16,037 nt of DNA from Pseudomonadota bacterium. GTDB lineage: Bacteria; Pseudomonadota; Alphaproteobacteria; Sphingomonadales; Sphingomonadaceae. Below the pieces are notes generated by a model that had not been told where the DNA came from, did no database searches, and was given only the letters and a program-made list of their open reading frames with translations. Position 1 is the stretch's first letter, and every line of letters starts with the position of its first letter. Position numbers and translations under genes: made by a program. Positions 1-5,167 of the stretch are shown piece by piece. The stretch covers positions 1-16,037 of the forward strand of contig JAFAGN010000217.1 in NCBI GenBank assembly GCA_023422695.1. The letters are read 5' to 3'.

Positions 1-430
1 GCTCCGCGCGCCGCGCCACCGCGCGGGCGACGTGCAGCCGCGCCGCGGCCTCGGTGCCGCCGGGCAGGATGAAGCTGCGCAGCGCTTCGAGATCGTCGTT
101 CATGGCGTCGATCTCGTCCTCCAGCCGCGCGATCTGGCTGGGCACGATGCGCAGCGCCATCTCGTGCGGGCCGAAACCGAACTGGATATCGGCGGGGGTG
201 GCAAGGTCGGCGCCCAAGTCGAACAGCTCGTTCTGGATTCGCGCCAGCATCGCCGCCGCATCGCTGCCGGGATCGAGCGCGGCCACCGCGACGCCGACCC
301 AGCTGTTCGCTTCGTCGACATCGCCGATCGCCGCCATCAGCGGCGCCGATTTGGCGATCCGCGAGCCATCGACCAGCCCGGTGGTGCCGTCGTCGCCGGT
401 GCGCGTGTAGATTTTGTTGAGTTTGACCAT
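1..430 (-). CDS. PduO-type cob(I)alamin adenosyltransferase (C-terminus cut by window edge)
   Basis: Transfers the 5'-deoxyadenosyl group of ATP to cob(I)alamin, making coenzyme B12 in the cytosol. The 143 visible residues start at an ATG (430-428) with MVKLNKIYTRTGDDGTTGL, the nucleotide-binding N-terminus typical of the PduO/MMAB family. GDVDEANSWVG follows (residues 37-47), then FILPGGTEAAARLHVARAVA (120-139), the second conserved block. Reading is open to position 1, so the last roughly 45-50 residues of a usual 185-200 aa protein lie outside the window. The start has only a weak Shine-Dalgarno-like sequence. Upstream on the same strand are the small HIG1-like gene and gluQ, but the 133-bp gap with a repeat makes a separate transcript plausible. 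The family call is strong; the exact physiological partner (for example methylmalonyl-CoA mutase or ribonucleotide reductase) is not shown. Confidence 0.93.
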   Translation of the reverse strand, partial: MVKLNKIYTRTGDDGTTGLVDGSRIAKSAPLMAAIGDVDEANSWVGVAVAALDPGSDAAAMLARIQNELFDLGADLATPADIQFGFGPHEMALRIVPSQIARLEDEIDAMNDDLEALRSFILPGGTEAAARLHVARAVARRAE

Positions 431-497
431 GTGTGGATAATCCGTTGTGGGACCATCACCCTAGTCCGTTCGCGTCGAACGAAGTCGGAACAGTCAT

Positions 498-544
498 CGT
501 TCGTGCTGGCCTTCCCAGTGTCTCGACTTCGCTCGACACGAACG
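498..544. repeat. Intergenic inverted repeat (sphingomonad-type dispersed element)
   Basis: CGTTCGTG at 498-505 is the reverse complement of CACGAACG at 537-544. Inside lies GTGTCTCGACTTCGCTCGACAC (518-539), an alternative stem with a two-base bulge. A related half-copy (CGTTCGCGTCGAACGAAG) lies just to the left at 469-486. The element fills the gap between the HIG1-like gene and the adenosyltransferase gene. It lacks a T-run, so a terminator role is possible but not shown. Confidence 0.6.
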
Positions 545-563
545 GAAGAAGCGGCGTCTCCGA

Positions 564-788
564 TCAGCCGCCCGCGGCGAGCAGGCCGATCAGCACGAGC
601 AGGATGACGGTGATCGCCTGCCATTTGACGCGCGCCATCATCATCTTGTTCTGCATCACCTGATTTTCTTCGACTTTTCCGTCGATCACCGCCTGGTGAC
701 CTTGCGAAAAATAGAAGAGCCCCCGCGCGAGCGAGAACAGGACGAAGCCGGCCGCCACGACGACGCCGATGATCAGCAAGATGTTCAT
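564..788 (-). CDS. Small twin-transmembrane protein, HIG1-domain-like
   Basis: A 74-aa protein with two hydrophobic helices. The first is about residues 2-22 (ILLIIGVVVAAGFVLFSLAR) and the second about 55-72 (WQAITVILLVLIGLLAAGG). They are joined by a polar loop of about 30 residues that contains NKMMMARVKWQA, a pattern characteristic of the bacterial HIG_1_N family. Related proteins in mitochondria and in some alphaproteobacteria associate with cytochrome c oxidase; that role here is inference from the family. The start codon lies 9 bp after the gluQ stop, with AGGGGG directly in front of it, so it is probably co-transcribed with gluQ and translated in its wake. Inner-membrane location follows from the two helices. 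Confidence 0.82.
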   Translation of the reverse strand: MNILLIIGVVVAAGFVLFSLARGLFYFSQGHQAVIDGKVEENQVMQNKMMMARVKWQAITVILLVLIGLLAAGG

Positions 789-797
789 GCCCCCTAT

Positions 798-1673
798 TTA
801 GGGCATTTGCAGCGAATAACCAGTCGGAAGGCGCCCCGCGAGCAGATCGGCGGCGAGCGTGCGCCCATCGATGCCTGCGGCGCGGAGCGAGGCGAGCGAG
901 GCAGCGGCGTCGCGCTTGGCGAGTCTTTTGCCGTCGGGGCCGCAGACCAGCGCGTGATGCCGATACAGCGGGGTCGGCAAACCGAGCAACGCCTGGAGCA
1001 GCCGGTGGACGTCGGTCGACGCAATCAGGTCGGCGCCGCGGATGACATGGCTGACCCCGATCATCGCATCGTCGAGGGTGCTGGCGAGATGATAGCTGGC
1101 GGGGGCGTCCTTGCGCGCCAGAACGACGTCGCCATGCGCGAGCGGGTCGGCGATCCGCATCCCCTGCCCGGCTTCCTCCCACGCCAGCGTTCCGGCAAGC
1201 CCAACCGCGCGCGCGGTGTCGAGGCGCCAGCAATGCGGCTCGGCTGCGATCCGCCGTGCACGCTCGGCCTCGGACAGATGGCGGCAGGTGCCGGGATAGA
1301 TCGCGCCTGCCGGTCCATTGGGGGGGCCGTGCGGCGCGGCGAGGCTCGCGGCGATGTCGGCGCGGGTGCAAAAGCAGGGATAGACAAGCCCGCGGGTGCG
1401 CAGCGTAGCGAGCGCGGCGGCATAGTCGCCGAGCCGGTCCGACTGGCGCAGCGGCTCGCCGTCCCAGGCGAGCCCGAGCCCTGCGAGGTCGGCCAGCGCG
1501 GCGGCGACATATTAGGCGCGCGAGCGACTTCCGTCGATGTCGTCGATGCGGATCAGAAAGCGCCCGCCCGCCACGCGCGCCGCGTCATGCGCCAGCACCG
1601 CGCTATAGGCGTGTCCCAGGTGCAGCTCTCCGGTGGGACTGGGGGCGAAACGGGTCAGCATCGCCCTTTTCAT
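798..1673 (-). pseudogene. gluQ: Glutamyl-Q tRNA(Asp) synthetase, interrupted by an in-frame TAA
   Basis: GluQ activates glutamate without tRNA and transfers it to the queuosine base at the wobble position of tRNA(Asp). From the ATG at 1673 the frame encodes 291 codons, the usual length. It has the class I signature PSPTGELHLGHA (residues 11-22, HIGH motif), a zinc site C100-x-C102 ... Y126-x3-C130, and KRLAKRD (249-255, KMSKS-like). Codon 54 is TAA (1512-1514) in the sequence SRA-stop-YVAA; relatives commonly have Glu here, so GAA to TAA, one base, would explain it. No frameshift is visible and the rest looks intact. No good restart site follows the stop: the first in-frame ATG is at residue 172, after the active-site and zinc motifs. 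So the gene is either a fresh nonsense mutant, read through, or a sequencing error. Gene identity is sure; functional state is open. Confidence 0.88.
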
Positions 1674-1733
1674 GAATCCATATGCTGTGCCGAGTCAAAG
1701 GCTAACATTCCATATCTTGCGGCAGATGCCCCC

Positions 1734-1763
1734 TTGACGGCAGAATCTGATCGGGCATGTAAT
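1734..1763 (+). promoter_or_regulatory. Candidate sigma-70-type promoter for the HNH gene
   Basis: TTGACG at 1734-1739 and TGTAAT at 1758-1763 are separated by 18 bp, giving a leader of about 60 bases before the ATG at 1832. This lies in the 158-bp divergent region between gluQ and the HNH gene, the most AT-rich stretch of the area. Only the pattern supports the call. Confidence 0.4.
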
Positions 1764-1831
1764 GATGGTGTCACGCAGGGAAGGCAGTGGCGCGCCATCC
1801 CGAGAAGCGAAGGGGGCAGCGTTACTTAGCC

Positions 1832-2398
1832 ATGTTCCATCCCGATCTTGCCCGGCATCCCGATAGTTGTCCCGCGCTGGTCCTGAATGCCGATTATACG
1901 CCGCTCAGCTATTATCCGCTGAGCCTGTGGCCCTGGCAGACCGCGGTCAAGGCGGTTTTCCTCGACCGCGTCACCATCGTCGAAAATTACGAGCGCGAGA
2001 TTCATTCGCCGACGCGGACGATGCCGATCCCCAGCGTCATCGCGCTGCGCCAATATGTGAAGCCGTCGCAGCACCCGGCGTTCACGCGCTTCAATCTGTT
2101 CCTGCGCGACCGCTTCGCCTGCCAATATTGCGGGTCGGGCAAGGATCTGACCTTTGACCATGTCGTGCCGCGGCGGCTGGGCGGACGCACGACGTGGGAG
2201 AATGTCACGACCGCCTGCGCGCCGTGCAACCTCAAGAAGGGCGGGCGCACCCCGCAACAGGCGCATATGCCGATCTATCGTCAGCCGTGGCGCCCGACCA
2301 GCTGGCAGCTGCAGGACAATGGCCGCGCTTTCCCGCCGGGGTATCTGCACACCAGCTGGATCGACTGGCTCTATTGGGACGTCGAACTGGAAGGCTGA
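1832..2398 (+). CDS. HNH endonuclease
   Basis: A 188-aa protein of the stand-alone bacterial HNH family. The zinc-bound HNH fold is at residues about 94-137: C97-x2-C100, then DH (109-110) with the catalytic histidine, N124, and C129-x2-C132 followed by N133. The N-terminal half (PALVLNADYTPLSYYPLSLW, residues 14-33) is the conserved leader domain of this family, found widely in bacteria and cyanobacteria and of unsettled function. I chose the ATG at 1832 because homology-like sequence begins at FHPDL; an in-frame GTG at 1787 would add 15 residues of low-quality sequence. AGGGGG lies about 16 bp upstream, far for a ribosome site. It is divergent from gluQ. Codon usage matches the host, so there is no sign that it belongs to the restriction-modification island 600 bp downstream. 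Confidence 0.88.
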   Translation: MFHPDLARHPDSCPALVLNADYTPLSYYPLSLWPWQTAVKAVFLDRVTIVENYEREIHSPTRTMPIPSVIALRQYVKPSQHPAFTRFNLFLRDRFACQYCGSGKDLTFDHVVPRRLGGRTTWENVTTACAPCNLKKGGRTPQQAHMPIYRQPWRPTSWQLQDNGRAFPPGYLHTSWIDWLYWDVELEG

Positions 2399-2475
2399 CC
2401 GACGGACAACAGAGCGGACAGACGGGGTTCATGAGGGCGGCGCTACCGGGCCGCGAACCATAACAGGAGAACATC

Positions 2476-2898
2476 ATGGTCCGTATCGTCCGCGCGCTTG
2501 CGCTCAGCCTCGCAACCCTGCCGCTCGCCGCCTGCGCGACGCTGGCGCCGTCCGAACAGCCGGTGTCGGTGACCGGCCAGATCACCTATCGCGAACGCAT
2601 GGCCTTGCCGCCGACCGCGCAGATCGAAATCACCCTGGCCGACGTCAGCCTGATGGATGCGCCGTCGCGCACCATCGCCCAGCAAAGCTTCACCGCCGAC
2701 GGGCGGCAAGTGCCGTTCGCCTTCTCGCTGACCGTCGACCAGCGCCCGCTCGACCCGCGCCACAGCTATGCGGTGTCGGCGCGCATCACCGACGCATCGG
2801 GGCGGCTGATGTTCATCACCGACACGCGCAACAGCGTCGAATTCGACGGCCGGAGCCGGATCGACATGGGGACGCTAGTGTTGGTGAAGACGCGCTAG
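2476..2898 (+). CDS. YbaY/YscW-family lipoprotein
   Basis: A 140-aa exported lipoprotein. The N-terminus is a lipoprotein signal peptide: VRIVR, a hydrophobic stretch, then lipobox LAAC with Cys20 as the lipidation site. The mature part has a beta-rich sequence beginning VSVTGQITYRERMALPPTAQ, the start of the PF09619-type domain shared by E. coli YbaY and the secretion pilotin YscW. The residue after Cys is Ala, which suggests outer-membrane sorting if Lol rules hold. The Shine-Dalgarno AGGAG lies 6-7 bp before the ATG at 2476. Its specific role is unknown; family members without a secretion system nearby are generally uncharacterised. The stop codon lies inside the left copy of the direct repeat that marks the edge of the downstream island. 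Confidence 0.8.
   Translation: MVRIVRALALSLATLPLAACATLAPSEQPVSVTGQITYRERMALPPTAQIEITLADVSLMDAPSRTIAQQSFTADGRQVPFAFSLTVDQRPLDPRHSYAVSARITDASGRLMFITDTRNSVEFDGRSRIDMGTLVLVKTR
2883..2898 (+). repeat. Left copy of imperfect direct repeat flanking the R-M island
   Basis: GGTGAAGACGCGCTAG at 2883-2898 resembles GGTGAAGCCGCGCATAG at 5094-5110: one substitution and one inserted base. The left copy overlaps the last codons and stop of the lipoprotein gene, exactly where GC content drops. Confidence 0.5.
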
Positions 2899-2949
2899 GC
2901 CAAATTGCATCTCATATCGTCCAGATTGATCCATTCTGGCGGATAAAAC

Positions 2950-2955
2950 TTGACA
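2950..2955 (+). promoter_or_regulatory. Possible -35 element of the restriction-modification genes
   Basis: TTGACA is a consensus -35 hexamer about 100 bases before the methyltransferase start. The expected -10 position (around 2973) reads GAAAGC and is poor, so the promoter may be weak, activator-dependent or elsewhere. The rest of the 154-bp gap 2899-3052 holds a small inverted repeat CCAGA/TCTGG (2921-2939) and the GAACAT/ATGTTC pair. Confidence 0.25.
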
Positions 2956-3001
2956 GTGGAATCTCATCGCGGGAAAGCGGAAGGCAACCGGAACGAAGGT
3001 G

Positions 3002-3028
3002 GAACATGGTGCGATCGTCATAATGTTC
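3002..3028 (+). promoter_or_regulatory. Inverted repeat GAACAT-N15-ATGTTC in the methyltransferase leader
   Basis: GAACAT at 3002-3007 and ATGTTC at 3023-3028 are exact reverse complements, with CGATCG (3012-3017) nearly at their centre. They lie 25-50 bases before the preferred methyltransferase start and include two alternative start regions. The arrangement could be an operator or an mRNA hairpin controlling methyltransferase synthesis; neither is shown. Confidence 0.3.
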
Positions 3029-3052
3029 TCAGCAGCATGGGGCTTTAACAAT

Positions 3053-4219
3053 ATGCCGTCACAACCGGTTTCAATTTCGCAATCCAAACGGACGGTCATT
3101 GATCTGTTCTGTGGTGCTGGCGGCTTGTCGGAAGGGTTTCGTCAGGCGGGCTTCGACGTGCTTGTCGGGCAGGATTTTGACGAAAGTGCCGGTCGAACCT
3201 TTAGCGCAACGCATCATGGGGCGAAGTTCATTGGCGGCCCGATCCAAAAAGTGTCGGTAGATCAAATGCTCAGTGCAGCAGGCGTCAACAAGGGGGATAT
3301 TGATGTCCTCGTCGGCGGCCCCCCTTGCCAAGGCTATTCCGTATACAATCACCAACGAGGAACGGACGATCCAAGAGCCGGGCTTTTTCGGGAATATCTG
3401 CGCATAGTAAAGGGCGTGATGCCGAAATGGCTCGTCATGGAAAATGTGACGGGGATTACGTCCATCGCAGGCGGCAAAATCGTCGATGAGATCTGCGACG
3501 GGATGCGGGCGCTGGGGTATGAAGTCGACTATCGTATCCTTCGAGCTGAAGAATATGGGGTTCCGCAGGAACGCCGCCGCATCGTGTTCATCGCAAATCG
3601 TGTCGGCGCACCTATCTTGTTCCCGTCGGCGACGCATGGTGAAGGCAAGAAACCGTTAGTCAGTGTCTGGGACGCGATTTCAGATCTCCCCGTGATTGGA
3701 AACGGTGAAGCCGCGGACGGGTCGCCTTATGCGACACCGCCAGCCAATGGATTCCAGGCGATGTTGCGCGGGAACCGAGTCAAAGTCGCGAACCACAGCG
3801 CGACCAAACTCTCTCAGGTGAATTTGGAACGTATTCGTCACATTCCTCAAGGCGGATCATGGCGGGATATCCCTATCGACCTTCTCCCCGCGGGAATGAA
3901 GCGAGCGAAACGAAGCGATCACACGAAGCGCTATGGCCGACCCGCGCCGGAAGATTTGTCCTGCACAATATTGACCAAGTGCGATATTCATTGGGGCGCC
4001 TATATCCACCCCATAAACAATCGCGCATTCACCGTGCGCGAAGCTGCGCGGCTTCAGGGCTTCCCAGATTCCTTTGAGTTTGAGGGTTCGCGGACGGAGC
4101 AGTTCGTGCAGGTTGGCAACGCCGTCCCGCCAATCTTGGGAAAACATATTGCCGAGTCGCTAATTTGCGCCGAAGAAAGCGTGCATGACGAACGCGAAAA
4201 AACAAAAGGCTTTGGTTGA
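3053..4219 (+). CDS. C5-cytosine DNA methyltransferase of a type II R-M system
   Basis: Transfers a methyl group from S-adenosylmethionine to C5 of cytosine in its target site, protecting host DNA from the partner nuclease. In 388 aa the ordered family motifs are: I, DLFCGAGGLSEGF (17-29, SAM binding); IV, GGPPCQGYS with catalytic Cys92; VI, ENV (130-132); VIII, QERRR (172-176); IX, REAARLQGFPDSF (329-341); X, GNAVPP (355-360). The target-recognition region is about 180-325. I chose ATG 3053 because family sequence starts a few residues later; GTG 2999 and ATG 3023 are in-frame alternatives adding 18 or 10 residues. It overlaps the nuclease gene by 35 bp in another frame. Base composition is lower in GC than neighbours, suggesting horizontal transfer. 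Specificity cannot be read from the sequence. Confidence 0.95.
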   Translation: MPSQPVSISQSKRTVIDLFCGAGGLSEGFRQAGFDVLVGQDFDESAGRTFSATHHGAKFIGGPIQKVSVDQMLSAAGVNKGDIDVLVGGPPCQGYSVYNHQRGTDDPRAGLFREYLRIVKGVMPKWLVMENVTGITSIAGGKIVDEICDGMRALGYEVDYRILRAEEYGVPQERRRIVFIANRVGAPILFPSATHGEGKKPLVSVWDAISDLPVIGNGEAADGSPYATPPANGFQAMLRGNRVKVANHSATKLSQVNLERIRHIPQGGSWRDIPIDLLPAGMKRAKRSDHTKRYGRPAPEDLSCTILTKCDIHWGAYIHPINNRAFTVREAARLQGFPDSFEFEGSRTEQFVQVGNAVPPILGKHIAESLICAEESVHDEREKTKGFG

Positions 4220-5072
4220 CCCAACACTGATCGTCGGCGAAATTTTAGGCAAAAAAGCCGAATTAGGCATCGATCCGTCATCGCAGGATTTTATTTGCCC
4301 CTTTATTGGGTCGGAATGCAAAAAGCGCGGCAAGGCCGTTAACGGGCCCTATCCCGTTTGCACGATTTGGCGCGGCGCGAAGGGAGCATCGCTCCCGCAA
4401 GACAATCTTATTCCCGTGTGCCCAAAGCGATTTTATCATGTTGATTTTATTAAAGATGTAATCGATCGATGCTGGCCCGGCGAAGATGCGCCGAAAAACC
4501 CTCGCATAGCGCCTGAAGTTCAAATGAAGGGATTTGGTAAAGTCGATTTTGTGATCGCCGACGTCGATGACACTAAATCTATTGGGCAATTTCTTTCTGT
4601 CGAACTTCAGACTATCGATATTACCGGTTCTGTGTCAAAGGCATACTCTGCCATACTGAACGGCGAGCATTTAGCAAAACGCCCTAGTACGGGATTTAAC
4701 TGGGACAATGTTTACAAGCGCTACGTGACTCAGCTCGTCCGCAAGGGGTATTTTCATCACCACTGGAACTCGAAGATTGTCGCCGTCATCCCTGAGCAGG
4801 TTTATGAATACATAATCAAAAGAGCGAGTTTCATAACAACAACAGATGTGAGATCCAAAGATAGCAACATCATATTCGTAACCTATGCCCTCGAATCGCT
4901 TCCGCCAGGTCAGGGTTTTTCCTATCGGCCCAAGCTGGTTAGGTGCGAGGGGACTAGCCACTCTGCGTTGCAGAGCGCCATGATGTATGCCGAAGCGCCA
5001 GGCCGCCCGGCGTTTATAAATCGCATTCAACATTCCCTCGCCAACGAAGTAATTCTGCCTAGCTTTGACTGA
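4185..5072 (+). CDS. NotI-family type II restriction endonuclease
   Basis: Predicted to cut double-stranded DNA at an unmethylated, probably GC-rich site. The 295-aa protein has the family's metal-binding fold: Cys38-x6-Cys45 ... PVC59 ... VCPKRF with Cys79. A PD-(D/E)xK variant follows, VDFVI with D121 and then SVELQ with E140 and Q142; this D...E-x-Q arrangement is the one described for NotI (the Lys of the classic motif is replaced by Gln). The protein is shorter than NotI (383 aa). The ATG at 4185 has GAAGAAAG a few bases upstream and lies inside the 3' end of the methyltransferase gene, so translation is probably coupled to it, ensuring methylase is made with or before nuclease. Codon use is AT-rich compared with flanking genes, another sign of acquisition. 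Family assignment rests on motifs read by eye; the target site is inferred, not known. Confidence 0.82.
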   Translation: MTNAKKQKALVDPTLIVGEILGKKAELGIDPSSQDFICPFIGSECKKRGKAVNGPYPVCTIWRGAKGASLPQDNLIPVCPKRFYHVDFIKDVIDRCWPGEDAPKNPRIAPEVQMKGFGKVDFVIADVDDTKSIGQFLSVELQTIDITGSVSKAYSAILNGEHLAKRPSTGFNWDNVYKRYVTQLVRKGYFHHHWNSKIVAVIPEQVYEYIIKRASFITTTDVRSKDSNIIFVTYALESLPPGQGFSYRPKLVRCEGTSHSALQSAMMYAEAPGRPAFINRIQHSLANEVILPSFD

Positions 5073-5091
5073 GCAGAAGGCAGCGTTGGCA

Positions 5092-5139
5092 GGGGTGAAG
5101 CCGCGCATAGCTATGCGCGCGCGCGCCGCGCTTGACCCC
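5092..5139. terminator. Long GC-rich inverted repeat after the nuclease gene
   Basis: GGGGTGAAGC (5092-5101) pairs with GCTTGACCCC (5130-5139) at 9 of 10 positions. Between them is a perfect 18-bp palindrome CGCGCATAGCTATGCGCG (5102-5119). A transcript could fold into a strong hairpin 20 bases after the nuclease stop. There is no T-run, so it may slow or end transcription only partly, or serve as a protein site in front of ppc. Confidence 0.4.
5094..5110 (+). repeat. Right copy of imperfect direct repeat flanking the R-M island
   Basis: GGTGAAGCCGCGCATAG, matching 2883-2898 except for one substitution and one extra A. High GC returns immediately after it. It forms the left half of the long hairpin at 5092-5139. 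Confidence 0.5.
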
Positions 5140-5167
5140 GCGCCTTCGCAGGTGCAGCAATCGCGCC

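Noticed and set aside
696..1829. Long open plus-strand frame (377 codons) over the gluQ region
   Set aside because: It runs antisense to gluQ, whose family motifs are clear, and its translation is Arg/Gly/Ala-rich without recognisable domains, as expected for an opposite-strand frame in GC-rich DNA.
1832..2898. HNH endonuclease and lipoprotein as part of the R-M or a defence island
   Set aside because: Both have host-like base composition and belong to widely conserved families in related bacteria; the composition break comes only after the lipoprotein stop.
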